Notes: generated by a model not told the origin, from the sequence alone. Positions 26,823 to 35,553 are shown, counted from the first letter of the stretch. The stretch: 64,000 nucleotides of DNA from Bacteroidota bacterium (GCA_023434025.1 JAEYTL010000008.1:124001-188000), one strand, 5' to 3'. A program made the numbers and translations.

Positions 26823-26830
26823 TATCTTTG
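26823..26830 (+). promoter_or_regulatory. -7 promoter element for the structured leader
   Basis: TATCTTTG is an exact TAnnTTTG match lying right after the kinase terminator. It predicts a transcript starting near 26836, three bases before the closing helix of the RNA structure. A -33 TTG is not evident. Confidence 0.55.
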
Positions 26831-26835
26831 CCATC

Positions 26836-27033
26836 ATCAAATTGATTTGTTTGGATTAACTTATTGATCGTTTATTTCATTCTACTAATCCAAATTTTTG
26901 ATTTCCCACGAAGGAAATCTTCTTAAAATCAAGTAACAGTTTTACTGTTCACCTGCCTTGGGAAAATCCCAGTCACGGCATAAATAATCAAATTTAACAA
27001 AAAGAGAAAAAGCTTAATGGCTTTGCTGTTTTT
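26836..27033 (+). ncRNA. Candidate structured RNA leader or small RNA upstream of the acetyltransferase-racemase operon
   Basis: About 200 bases without a credible reading frame, but rich in complementary segments. A closing helix P1 pairs 26839-26847 with 26986-26995 (9 bp, one bulge). Inside are four helices. P2 pairs TTTGGATTA with TAATCCAAA (26850-26858 with 26886-26894). P3 pairs GATTTCC with GGAAATC (26900-26906 with 26913-26919). P4 pairs AACAGT with ACTGTT (26935-26940 with 26944-26949). P5 pairs TGCC with GGCA (26954-26957 with 26977-26980) around an inner GGG/CCC hairpin. After P1 comes an AT-rich hairpin (26999-27033) ending in TTTTTA, like a terminator, only about 13 bases before the next start codon. 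I do not recognise a known riboswitch class. It could be a riboswitch-attenuator or a separate small RNA. Confidence 0.5.
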
Positions 27034-27046
27034 ATAAAAATGAATT

Positions 27047-27481
27047 ATGGAATTTACAATTATCACCGCTCAAACCGGAACCCATCCGATTTATTCTCCA
27101 ACCGTTATTGCAGAATTTTTGTTCACACACTTAGAACAATATGGCGATAAAACAGAAGACATTTTACAATGTATAGACTATGTAATGAATCCGTCAAAAG
27201 GGGGAACGATTCTAATGGGTATTGATGAAAATAAGATTGTTGGCGTAGTTATTCTGAATAATACCGGCATGAAAGATTACATTCCGGAAAATATTTTGGT
27301 TTACATCGCTGTTGATCATTCGCAACGCGGAAAAGGTTATGGCAAACAATTAATGCAAAAAGCAATTGATTCAACTACAGGTTCAATTGCACTTCATGTT
27401 GAAGCTGATAACCCGGCTTTGCATTTGTATGAAAAATTGGGTTTCACCAACAAGTATTTAGAAATGAGGTTAACCAGATAA
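27047..27481 (+). CDS. GNAT family N-acetyltransferase
   Basis: A 144-residue Gcn5-related acetyltransferase. Motif A, the acetyl-CoA pyrophosphate loop, is clear in VYIAVDHSQRGKGYGKQLM (about 95-113). Motif B follows as LHVEADNPALHLYEKLGF, and the GTILMGIDENKIVGVVIL strand pair precedes it. The substrate cannot be told from sequence. It is the first gene of an operon with an M20 amidohydrolase (5-base gap) and two PLP-dependent racemases, so a free amino acid or amino-acid derivative is a reasonable guess. Its start lies just after a terminator-like hairpin. Confidence 0.88.
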   Translation: MEFTIITAQTGTHPIYSPTVIAEFLFTHLEQYGDKTEDILQCIDYVMNPSKGGTILMGIDENKIVGVVILNNTGMKDYIPENILVYIAVDHSQRGKGYGKQLMQKAIDSTTGSIALHVEADNPALHLYEKLGFTNKYLEMRLTR

Positions 27482-27486
27482 TCACC

Positions 27487-28641
27487 ATGGAAAATTTAAA
27501 CTACCGGCTGGAATCGCTCATTCGTTTTCGAAAAGAGCTCCATAAAAACCCCGAACTATCGGGTAAAGAAACGGAAACGGCCAAAAGGATTATTTCATTT
27601 TTGGAACAATATCCGCCGGATGAAATTCAACCCCATGTGGGCGGAACCGGAATTATTGCTGTTTATAAAGGTGCTGAAAAAGGAAAAACCATTCTGTTCC
27701 GGTGCGAACTGGATGCTTTACCCATCAAAGAAACAAATTCATTTGAACATCAGTCTGTTCAAATGAATGTTTCGCACAAATGTGGTCATGATGGCCATAT
27801 GGCTATTTTATGCGGACTTGCCAGTGAATTACATTACAGGCGACCTGAAAAGGGAAGCGTGATTTTATTGTTTCAACCTGCCGAAGAGAATGGCACCGGT
27901 GCAGAAAAAGTGGTTCATGACAACAGCTTTAAGGACTATAACCCTGATTATGTTTTTGCCTTGCACAACCTGCCCGGATTTATAAAAAATCAAATTGTAG
28001 TAAAAAACGATACTTTTTCTTGTGCTGTCAAAAGTATGCTTATCCGGTTAAAAGGAAAAATTGCTCATGCTGCCGAACCTGAAAACGGTATTAATCCGGC
28101 TTTGGCTCTTGCAGCAATTATTGAACAATTTGATGCGAAAAGTCAGGTTGACAAATCAAAACCTGATTTCACGATAATTACACCTGTTTACAGCTCATTA
28201 GGTAAAAAAGCATATGGGGTTTCGGCCGGGAAAGCCGAAGTTCATTTCACCATTCGCTGCCTGAGCAATGATGAAATGGAAAAACTTTCAGTAGAATTGG
28301 AAAACCTGACAAAGGAAATTGCAAAAAGCCATCAACTGGAAGTTAAAATTAAATGGGCAGAATCGTTCCAGGCCAATGAAAATAATGCCGAAGCAAACCG
28401 TTTCATCAAAAATGCGTCAAAACTTTTAGGATTAGAGGTTGTTGAAAAAGAAATACCTTTTAGCTGGGGTGAAGATTTTGGGTTGTTCACGCAACTTTAT
28501 ACAGGAGCTATGTTTGGGCTTGGAGCAGGGCTGGAAACGCCGGCTTTGCATCACTCAGATTATGATTTTCCGGATGAAATTATCTCAACCGGCGTAAAAC
28601 TATTTCACCAAATCAGTAAAGAAATCAATCATGCATACTAA
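27487..28641 (+). CDS. M20 family amidohydrolase (N-acyl-amino-acid deacylase type)
   Basis: A 384-residue metallohydrolase of the M20 aminoacylase/carboxypeptidase group (HipO/AbgB-like). It has RFRKELHKNPELSGKE at the N-terminus. The metal-binding VSHKCGHDGHMAIL lies near residue 100 with a Cys and two His ligands, then LLFQPAEENGTGAEKV with the catalytic Glu. A dimerisation insert spans about 180-290, and the last ligand is near ALHHSDYDFPD. Family members remove acyl groups from amino acids or cleave small peptides or amides, and this one's substrate is unknown. It sits between an acetyltransferase and an alanine racemase, whose start it overlaps by 11 bases. Confidence 0.9.
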   Translation: MENLNYRLESLIRFRKELHKNPELSGKETETAKRIISFLEQYPPDEIQPHVGGTGIIAVYKGAEKGKTILFRCELDALPIKETNSFEHQSVQMNVSHKCGHDGHMAILCGLASELHYRRPEKGSVILLFQPAEENGTGAEKVVHDNSFKDYNPDYVFALHNLPGFIKNQIVVKNDTFSCAVKSMLIRLKGKIAHAAEPENGINPALALAAIIEQFDAKSQVDKSKPDFTIITPVYSSLGKKAYGVSAGKAEVHFTIRCLSNDEMEKLSVELENLTKEIAKSHQLEVKIKWAESFQANENNAEANRFIKNASKLLGLEVVEKEIPFSWGEDFGLFTQLYTGAMFGLGAGLETPALHHSDYDFPDEIISTGVKLFHQISKEINHAY

Positions 28642-29782
28642 TTCGGTTATCCAACTTAATTCAGATTCATATCAAAACAACTTGCTTTTTCTAAAGAAAA
28701 TGTATGGTAAAAACATCATTTTTTCTTCCGTTGTCAAAGGAAATGCCTATGGTCATGGTATCGAAGAATTTGTAACAATGGCTTACAAAAGCGGTGTTAC
28801 CCATTTTTCTGTTTTTGATGCTGCCGAAGCCCAATTGGTCAGCAAAAAGCTCCCGGAAAAAGTTACCATTCTGATTATGGGATTTGTTCCGGAAGAATGG
28901 ATGGAATGGGTCATTCTAAACAAAATTGAGTTCTTTGTTTTTGAAAAAAAACGATTGGAATCAGCTCTTAAAATCAGTAAAAAATTAAACAAAAAAGCCA
29001 TTATTCACCTTGAAGTTGAAACAGGAATGAATCGGACAGGTTTTGTTCTGAATGAATTAAACGGCTTAATTTCTTTATTAAAAAAAGAAGAAAACTATAT
29101 TGAATTCAAAGGATTGTGCACCCATTTTGCAGGTGCAGAAAGCATGTCTAATTATTTTAGAGTAAAGCAACAAATTGAGCAGTTTGAAAAAATACATGCT
29201 TATTTTTGTGTAAAAAATCTGACTCCGAAAATCAGACACACGGCTTGTTCTGCAGCATCTATCCTGTTTCCCGAAACCAGGATGGATATGGTTCGCATCG
29301 GCATCATGCAATACGGATTATGGCCGAGTCCGGAAATTTTTGCCGCTTATATTTCATCCAAAAATAAAAAAACAGATCCGTTAAAAAGAGTGATCAGCTG
29401 GAAAAGCCAGGTGATGAGTATCAAAAAAATTAATGCTTACGAATTCATCGGCTACGGAACGAGTTTCATGGCAAAAGAACAGATGAGAGTTGCCACCGTT
29501 CCCGTTGGCTATGCCCATGGTTACAGCCGTTCGTTAAGTAATAAAGGCCGCGTTATCATCAACCGGCATCGGTGTATGGTGGTTGGAACAGTAAATATGA
29601 ATATGATGCTTGTGGATGTCTCTGATATTCCCTCCGTCCGGATCGGAGAGGAAGTAATTATCATCGGAAGCCAGGAAAAAATGGATGTTTCTGTGGCTTC
29701 GTTCAGCGAAAACAGTAACCAGTTGAATTACGAATTACTGACAAGAATTTCAAAATCAATTCCCCGAAAAATTTTAACCTGA
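28631..29782 (+). CDS. alr: Alanine racemase
   Basis: A PLP-dependent fold-type III racemase of 383 residues. The PLP lysine is Lys36 in SSVVKGNAYGHG, and the second catalytic base is Tyr275 in FIGYGTSF, followed by VPVGYAHGYSR. Alr interconverts L- and D-alanine for peptidoglycan. The sequence carries a VDLGMNRTG-like motif as VETGMNRTGF. Several segments are divergent (IGIMQYGLWPS, KRVISWKSQVMSIK), so other amino acids could be the substrate. It overlaps the M20 gene by 11 bases and the next racemase by one base (TGATG), so translation is coupled along the operon. Confidence 0.88.
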   Translation: MHTNSVIQLNSDSYQNNLLFLKKMYGKNIIFSSVVKGNAYGHGIEEFVTMAYKSGVTHFSVFDAAEAQLVSKKLPEKVTILIMGFVPEEWMEWVILNKIEFFVFEKKRLESALKISKKLNKKAIIHLEVETGMNRTGFVLNELNGLISLLKKEENYIEFKGLCTHFAGAESMSNYFRVKQQIEQFEKIHAYFCVKNLTPKIRHTACSAASILFPETRMDMVRIGIMQYGLWPSPEIFAAYISSKNKKTDPLKRVISWKSQVMSIKKINAYEFIGYGTSFMAKEQMRVATVPVGYAHGYSRSLSNKGRVIINRHRCMVVGTVNMNMMLVDVSDIPSVRIGEEVIIIGSQEKMDVSVASFSENSNQLNYELLTRISKSIPRKILT

Positions 29783-30855
29783 TGGCATTTATCAAATTAT
29801 ACCGATCAAAACTTCAAAAAAATTACAGTTTTCTGGATGACCTGTTCAAATCGAGAAATATTGAATGGGGTGTTGTTTCCAAATTATTGTGCGGAAATGA
29901 AATCTATTTGAAAGAGTTAATTGCTTTGGGCACAACGGAAATTCATGATTCCAGGATCAGTAATTTAAAAAAAATCAAAAAACTCAATCCTAACATACAG
30001 ACCGTTTATATCAAACCTCCGGCCAAGTTGAGTATCAAACGGATTGTTGAATTTGCCGATGTGAGCTTTAATACGGAAATTTTTACCATCAAACTTCTTT
30101 CAGAAGAAGCTGTCAGGCAAAATAAAACACATAAAATCATCATCATGATTGAAATGGGTGACCTGCGTGAAGGTGTGATGGGCGAAGAACTTATACGGTT
30201 TTACGGCAACGTTTTACAACTGCCGAATATTGAAGTCTGCGGAATCGGAACCAATTTAAACTGCCTCAATGGGGTTATGCCTACCCAAGACAAATTGATC
30301 CAATTGAGCTTGTATAAACAACTGATTGAAGTAAAATTCAATGTATCTATTCCCTGGGTTTCAGGCGGTACTTCCGTAGCTGTTCCGTTAATTTTAAAAA
30401 ATGCCAGGCCTATGGCTGTCAATCATTTCAGGATTGGTGAGGCTTTATTTTTCGGGAAAGATTTATTTACCGGAGAAACCATTGAAAAAATGCATCACGA
30501 TGTTTTTAAACTGTATGCCGAGATTATCGAAATCACGCAAAAACCCAATGTTCCCGACGGGGAATTAGGCGAAAATGTTGCCGGAAAATCTTTCTCCATT
30601 CAAAATATTGATGACCTGGGCAGTACCTCACTACGGGCCATTTTAGACATCGGTTTATTAGACATGCAACCGCAGTATCTGGAAAGCGAAGATAAAAATA
30701 TTACTATTGTAGATGCCAGTTCGGATATGCTGGTGGTTGATATTACAAACTCTGAAAATAAATACCATGTAGGTGATTTGGTTTCATTTACATTAAAGTA
30801 TATGGGAGCTCTGCATTTGCTGAACTCTGATTACATCGAAAAACGGGTGGAATAA
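29782..30855 (+). CDS. Alanine/ornithine racemase-family PLP-dependent enzyme (Orr-like)
   Basis: A 357-residue fold-type III PLP enzyme resembling ornithine racemase (Orr) of Clostridium. The probable PLP lysine is Lys34 in WGVVSKLLCGN. Shared landmarks are IHDSRISNLKKIKKL, IIMIEMGDLREGVM, the GIGTNLNCLNGVMP motif, WVSGGTSVAVPL, FRIGEALFFG and a C-terminal VDASSDMLVVDI. Known members racemise ornithine, alanine or serine. It is the last gene of the operon and starts within the stop codon of alr. Two different racemases side by side with an acylase imply D-amino-acid metabolism beyond simple D-alanine supply; this is inference. Confidence 0.85.
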   Translation: MAFIKLYRSKLQKNYSFLDDLFKSRNIEWGVVSKLLCGNEIYLKELIALGTTEIHDSRISNLKKIKKLNPNIQTVYIKPPAKLSIKRIVEFADVSFNTEIFTIKLLSEEAVRQNKTHKIIIMIEMGDLREGVMGEELIRFYGNVLQLPNIEVCGIGTNLNCLNGVMPTQDKLIQLSLYKQLIEVKFNVSIPWVSGGTSVAVPLILKNARPMAVNHFRIGEALFFGKDLFTGETIEKMHHDVFKLYAEIIEITQKPNVPDGELGENVAGKSFSIQNIDDLGSTSLRAILDIGLLDMQPQYLESEDKNITIVDASSDMLVVDITNSENKYHVGDLVSFTLKYMGALHLLNSDYIEKRVE

Positions 30856-30890
30856 GAAAAGGAGCTTTTTTAAGCTCCTCTTGTTTATTT
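30856..30890. terminator. Bidirectional terminator between the racemase operon and dsbD
   Basis: AGGAGCTT pairs perfectly with AAGCTCCT around a TTTT loop (860-867 with 872-879), followed by T-rich sequence on the plus strand and CTTTTCTTATT on the minus strand. It lies between two convergent genes 29 bases apart. Confidence 0.75.
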
Positions 30891-32870
30891 TACAAATTGA
30901 TCAATTCCGTTTCGCAACCATTTTTCATATAGGTCAATATCCGGGTCATAACTAGCCGGTTCATCAGATAAAGTATTGCCATCCGTATCTAAAATCAGGT
31001 AATACGGCTGGGCATTGGCTTTGTATTTTGTGATTTGAAAATCGCTCCATTTGTTGCCAATCGTTTTAATCTTTTTACCTGTTTCTTTAGATACATATTT
31101 TTCATTCTCAGCTAACTCCTTCTTGTCATCCACATATAAAGAAATTAAAACCACTTCATTTTTTAAAATGGAAAGTATCTTTTTATCTGACCATACATAA
31201 TCTTCCATTTTACGGCAATTTACGCAGGCATAACCTGTAAAATCTAAAAGTATAGGTTTATTGACCTCTTTTGCATAAGCTAATCCGTATTTGTAATCAT
31301 GAAAAGCTATAATCCCATGCGGTCCGGCATGAGCTCCTTTGGGAAATTCTTGTGCATCCGAAACCGCTCCACCGTTTCCTATTCCGTTTGGACTCTCACT
31401 GTAATGTAACGGGGGTGGAAATCCTGAAATTATTTTTAACGGGGCTCCCCAAAGTCCGGGAATTAAATAAACGGTAAAACTCAACACAAACAATCCCATG
31501 AACAATCTTCCGACAGAAATATGTGAGAGCGGACTGTCATGCGGTAAGGTTAATTTTCCAAACAAATACAAAGCCCAAGCTCCAAAAACCGCAATCCAGA
31601 TAGCTAAAAAGGTTTCTCTTTCAAACCAATGCAATTGTAAAACCAAATCGGCATTCGATAAAAATTTAAACGCAAAAGCCAATTCTAAAAATCCAAGTGA
31701 AACCTTTACCGTATTTAACCATCCGCCTGATTTCGGCAAGGAATTCATCCAGCCCGGAAACAAGGCAAATAACATAAAGGGCAATGCAATCGCAGATGAA
31801 AAACCTAACATTCCCACAATCGGGGCAATTCCACCCTTAGAAGCTGCTTCTACAATTAACGTACCCACAATGGGTCCGGTACATGAAAAAGATACAATTG
31901 CCAGGGCTAATGCCATAAAAAAGATACCGATAACTCCTCCTCTGTCTGCCTGACGATCTACTTTATTGGCCCAGGAATTAGGCAAAACAATTTCAAAAGC
32001 ACCTAAAAAGGAAGCAGCAAAAAACACCAATAAAGCAAAGAAAATGACGTTAAAAGCAACACTTGTTGAAAGTTCATTTAAGGAATCCGGCCCGAAAATG
32101 GCTACTATCACTGAACCTAAAAGTACGTAAATTACAATTATTGAAACACCATAAATAATGGCGTTTTTAATTCCTTTTGCTCTGTCTTTACTTTGCTTGG
32201 TAAAGAAACTTACGGTCATGGGGATCATAGGAAACACACATGGCGTCAATAAAGCAAGAAATCCGGAAAAGAAAGCAAGAATGAATATTGTCCAGAGCCC
32301 TTTTTGTTCTTCTTTTTTGGTTTCTTTTTCAATTTCCAACTTTAATTCATCAGAAGATGTGTCATCTTTTACATTCTTTTTAGCGGTAATTGTATCTGTA
32401 GTTTCTGCCACCGCATCATCTTTTACAGGCAATTGAAATTCAAAATTTTTAAACTGTTGAATGCACTGTTCTAAACAGGCCTGGTATTCTACCTCTACTT
32501 TAATAGATTTTAAAGCCGGGTTAATCACTTTTACCAGCTGAGAAAACTGGGCAGAACCTTCAAACATATATTCATCTACCTCAAAAATATCACTGTACAC
32601 TTTTTTATATTTACTTTCAGTTGTTTTACCGATCAATTGATAATTGTTTTTGGTATCTTCATAACTGAAAACCGTTGGTAAAGAACCGCCATCGGGAGTA
32701 AACTGAGAAAAAATATGCCAGTCTTTCTGAATAGATGCCTCAAATTTTAAAAGAAATTCGGTAGCTGATTTTTGTTCAACCGATGTTTTCCATTTTACCG
32801 GATCTAAAATCTGTGCCTGTGTAATTGTAAATACAAAAAATGTAAGTAGCGTAAAAAATAAATGCTTCAT
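30885..32870 (-). CDS. dsbD: Thiol:disulfide interchange protein DsbD
   Basis: DsbD carries electrons from cytoplasmic thioredoxin across the inner membrane to periplasmic reductases. The 661-residue protein has a signal peptide (1-19). An N-terminal periplasmic domain (about 25-150) contains CLEQCIQQF, the cysteine pair of the alpha domain. The central CcdA-like domain (about 195-470) has about eight helices with TPCVFPMIPMTVSFF and SFSCTGPIVG, the two membrane cysteines. The C-terminal thioredoxin domain carries the CxxC in GYACVNCRKMEDYVW. All six redox cysteines appear present. It shares one base with the tilS stop and reads in the same unit as tilS, pabB and the FMN reductase. Confidence 0.94.
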   Translation of the reverse strand: MKHLFFTLLTFFVFTITQAQILDPVKWKTSVEQKSATEFLLKFEASIQKDWHIFSQFTPDGGSLPTVFSYEDTKNNYQLIGKTTESKYKKVYSDIFEVDEYMFEGSAQFSQLVKVINPALKSIKVEVEYQACLEQCIQQFKNFEFQLPVKDDAVAETTDTITAKKNVKDDTSSDELKLEIEKETKKEEQKGLWTIFILAFFSGFLALLTPCVFPMIPMTVSFFTKQSKDRAKGIKNAIIYGVSIIVIYVLLGSVIVAIFGPDSLNELSTSVAFNVIFFALLVFFAASFLGAFEIVLPNSWANKVDRQADRGGVIGIFFMALALAIVSFSCTGPIVGTLIVEAASKGGIAPIVGMLGFSSAIALPFMLFALFPGWMNSLPKSGGWLNTVKVSLGFLELAFAFKFLSNADLVLQLHWFERETFLAIWIAVFGAWALYLFGKLTLPHDSPLSHISVGRLFMGLFVLSFTVYLIPGLWGAPLKIISGFPPPLHYSESPNGIGNGGAVSDAQEFPKGAHAGPHGIIAFHDYKYGLAYAKEVNKPILLDFTGYACVNCRKMEDYVWSDKKILSILKNEVVLISLYVDDKKELAENEKYVSKETGKKIKTIGNKWSDFQITKYKANAQPYYLILDTDGNTLSDEPASYDPDIDLYEKWLRNGIDQFVK

Positions 32871-34174
32871 TATTCTAATTGAATTTTTAGGATAGTTTGT
32901 GTGTTTTCAGTTATTTTAAATCGTTCGTCCATACGTTTTCCTGTGAGCCAAACAATTTGATTTTCAGAACATAAAAGCCATGCCTTTTCTTTGTCGATGA
33001 GCGAAAATTTTTCATCCTTAAAAAACTTGCTCAACTTCTTTTTGCCGTTCATGCCTAAGGGATAAAAATAATCACCTTCCTGCCATTTACGAAGCTTTAA
33101 AGGAAACTTTAACGCATCTGCATCAACAAAGATAGTTTTTGAATCGGATATACCCATACTGCTTTCACTACAAAACCTCAATTTTAAGGGAAAATTAAGT
33201 TCTGATTGATTTCTTTCAATGAAATATTCTTCAGGTTTTCTGATGGATTTTGGTTCAAGCAGCAATGTTTTCCTGTCTTTCAATAACCTGAAATGTTCCG
33301 AAAAGATTTGTTTTCCCGGTTGGGCTTTTATCAAATCATAAATGTCCTGCCAGGCTGAAAAACCAAACGGCGACAACCATTGATACAGATAAGCCTGGTA
33401 ATTGGGTAATTGCACTAACTCGTTTAAATCAATTATTTTTTGCTGCTCTGCATCTTTCACTACTTTGCGATATACAATTCGCGAAGCATCATCTACCATT
33501 GATTGGGCTTGCTGAAGATGTTGAAGCGTGTTCTCAAATGAACCTAAAAAACCCGCATTCAATTCTTTTAAAACCGGAATAATATGATGACGGATTTTAT
33601 TCCGTACATACTTATCGGAAACATTACTGGAATCTTCCCGCCAAGAGACATTTTGCTCACTGGCAAAAATTTCAATTTCTACTCTTGAAAAAATCAATAA
33701 CGGACGAATAATTTTATCATTTTGAAACGGAATTCCGGTTAATCCTTCCAGCCCCGTTCCTCGGGAAAGATTAATTAAAAAGGTCTCCAGCTGATCATCT
33801 AAATGATGAGCGGTGGCTACAAAATCAAAACTTTCGGCTGCTGCTAATTCATAAAACCATTCGTATCGCAGTTTTCGGGCGGCCAATTGAACGGATAGTT
33901 TTTCATCTTCAGCCAATTGTTTTGTATTAAATTTTTGAAAAAAACCTTTGATGGAATTTTCATGACAATACGCTTTTACAAAAGCTTCATCAGCTTCGCT
34001 TTCTGCTCCGCGAAGTTGAAAATTGCAATGAGCCACCGAAATATTCATCTCGGAATTTTGCATCATCCGAAGCAAAACCATGCTGTCTATACCACCACTA
34101 ACAGCCAGTAGTATTTTTGCCTCCCGAAAAAAAGGAAGAGAATCTGTGATATGTTTTTGAAATCTGGACAGCAT
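32870..34174 (-). CDS. tilS: tRNA(Ile)-lysidine synthetase
   Basis: TilS uses ATP and lysine to convert C34 of tRNA-Ile(CAU) to lysidine, changing its decoding from AUG to AUA; it is essential. The 434-residue protein starts at ATG 34174, since the frame up to 34180 begins with TTG. The PP-loop SGGIDSMVLL lies near residue 28. HCNFQLRGAESEADE, ATAHHLDDQLETFLINLSRGTGLEGL and DKYVRNKIRH are family hallmarks. The C-terminal substrate-binding domains end in a conserved-looking KLSKFFKDEK segment. It lies between pabB (49-base gap) and dsbD (1-base overlap). Confidence 0.95.
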   Translation of the reverse strand: MLSRFQKHITDSLPFFREAKILLAVSGGIDSMVLLRMMQNSEMNISVAHCNFQLRGAESEADEAFVKAYCHENSIKGFFQKFNTKQLAEDEKLSVQLAARKLRYEWFYELAAAESFDFVATAHHLDDQLETFLINLSRGTGLEGLTGIPFQNDKIIRPLLIFSRVEIEIFASEQNVSWREDSSNVSDKYVRNKIRHHIIPVLKELNAGFLGSFENTLQHLQQAQSMVDDASRIVYRKVVKDAEQQKIIDLNELVQLPNYQAYLYQWLSPFGFSAWQDIYDLIKAQPGKQIFSEHFRLLKDRKTLLLEPKSIRKPEEYFIERNQSELNFPLKLRFCSESSMGISDSKTIFVDADALKFPLKLRKWQEGDYFYPLGMNGKKKLSKFFKDEKFSLIDKEKAWLLCSENQIVWLTGKRMDERFKITENTQTILKIQLE

Positions 34175-34223
34175 TTTCAAAAGTACTTATTTTAATTTTA
34201 AATCCGTTTCATTTTGAAACTAC

Positions 34224-35540
34224 CTAACTCTTTTTCAACACCTCAAACATGGCTTTGGCTTTCAGTAAACATTCTTCATATTCGCTTTCCGGTGTTGCCT
34301 CAGAAGTAATGGCACTTCCCACAGAGAATGAAACATACCGGTCTTTGGAATTATATAAGATACTACGGATCACCACATTAAAATCAAAATCGCCCTCGGG
34401 AGAAAAATAACCAATGGCACCGCTGTATAAGCCACGTTTGGTTTCTTCTAACTCTTCTATAATTTTCATGGCCGAAATTTTGGGAGCACCGGTCATACTT
34501 CCCATCGGGAAAGTCGTTTTGATAATTTCAACCGGAGTAGTAGCATTTTCTACCTGTGAAACCACCGTAGAAACCATTTGATGTACTTGCTTAAACGAAT
34601 ATATACCACATAATTCTTCCACCTTAACAGAACCTTTGGTAGCCGTTCTCGACAAATCATTGCGGACCAGATCGACAATCATGACATTCTCCGCCCGTTC
34701 TTTTGGATTGGCTGCCAAGGCTGCTTTAGCCTCTTCATCGGACTCCGGTTTGGCAAACCGTTTTGCTGTACCTTTTATAGGTTGCGAAATTACTTTGTTT
34801 CCTTCTTTTTTCAGGTACCGTTCCGGTGAAGCCGAGAGTAAAAAGTGATGATTATTCCTAAAAAACACTGCAAAAGGTGGCTGCGAAATTGTATTGAGTT
34901 TTTGATAGATTTCCAAAGGTTGGATCGTAGCGTTTTGAGCAAAAAACTCCATGCAAAAATTAGCTTCATAGATGTCTCCATGATGGATATAGTCGAGTAT
35001 TTTTGAAACTTTTTCAAGATAAGCCTCTTTTGAAATCCGCTGTTGAATCTTAACTTCACTCCCAACTGCATACTCCCGACTTCCTGCTTCCTGCTCACCG
35101 CTTCCCTCCTTTATAATATCGGCAAAATCATCTTCCATCTCTTCCGCACATAAATTCAGATAGTGAACTTCCAATTGACTCCCTTTCAGAAGAAACAATT
35201 TCTTAGGCTGAAAGAAAAACAAATCCGGAAACGCTAATCCATCCTGGTTTTTAGACGTTAGTACTTCAGTGTCATTTTTTAAATCATACGACAAATAACC
35301 AAACAGCCAGTCCCGGGTTCTGCTTTGGTATTGGTGCAGATCGTCAAAAGCATTGAAATAATCGGTTTTAATGGAAGTAAAAGCCTCTACAGCCAACACT
35401 GCATCAAAATTGGAATATTTCTGGTGGTAATTATTGGAATCCAAGAAAACAACTTCACTGAACCGGTTGGCCCAAAACAACAGTTTTTGTTTGAAGAATT
35501 CCGGGTTTTCAAACGAAAAGACTTTTGTTGTTCTTTGCAT
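34224..35540 (-). CDS. pabB: Aminodeoxychorismate synthase component I
   Basis: PabB joins chorismate and ammonia to give 4-amino-4-deoxychorismate for folate. The 438-residue protein belongs to the chorismate-binding family, with GDIYEANFCMEF, SPERYLKKEGN, QPIKGTAKR, MIVDLVRNDLSRTATKGSV, PMGSMTGAPKISAM and the C-terminal RGLYSGAIGYFSPEGDFDFNVVIRS. The GDIYEAN segment and the lack of a TrpE-type leucine/tryptophan pocket favour PabB over TrpE. At residues 145-163 the protein carries a short low-complexity insert (GSGEQEAGSREYAVGSE) encoded by imperfect repeats, between the N-terminal domain and the core. It is 13 bases after the FMN reductase gene. Confidence 0.9.
   Translation of the reverse strand: MQRTTKVFSFENPEFFKQKLLFWANRFSEVVFLDSNNYHQKYSNFDAVLAVEAFTSIKTDYFNAFDDLHQYQSRTRDWLFGYLSYDLKNDTEVLTSKNQDGLAFPDLFFFQPKKLFLLKGSQLEVHYLNLCAEEMEDDFADIIKEGSGEQEAGSREYAVGSEVKIQQRISKEAYLEKVSKILDYIHHGDIYEANFCMEFFAQNATIQPLEIYQKLNTISQPPFAVFFRNNHHFLLSASPERYLKKEGNKVISQPIKGTAKRFAKPESDEEAKAALAANPKERAENVMIVDLVRNDLSRTATKGSVKVEELCGIYSFKQVHQMVSTVVSQVENATTPVEIIKTTFPMGSMTGAPKISAMKIIEELEETKRGLYSGAIGYFSPEGDFDFNVVIRSILYNSKDRYVSFSVGSAITSEATPESEYEECLLKAKAMFEVLKKS
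35052..35108. repeat. Imperfect short tandem repeat inside pabB
   Basis: Within pabB about 57 bases consist of loosely repeated 12-15-base units on the plus strand, such as ACTTCACTCCCA, ACTGCATACTCCCG and ACTTCCTGCTTCCTG. They keep the reading frame and encode a Gly/Ser/Glu-rich linker. It looks like a decaying minisatellite-type insert in a tolerant loop. Confidence 0.6.
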
Positions 35541-35553
35541 TTCTGTGATAAAA

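Noticed and set aside
26836..27033. SRP RNA, RNase P RNA, tmRNA or 6S RNA as identity of the structured region
   Set aside because: The conserved SRP tetraloop region, RNase P core motifs and tmRNA tRNA-like end are absent, and the multi-branched fold does not fit the rod shape of 6S RNA.
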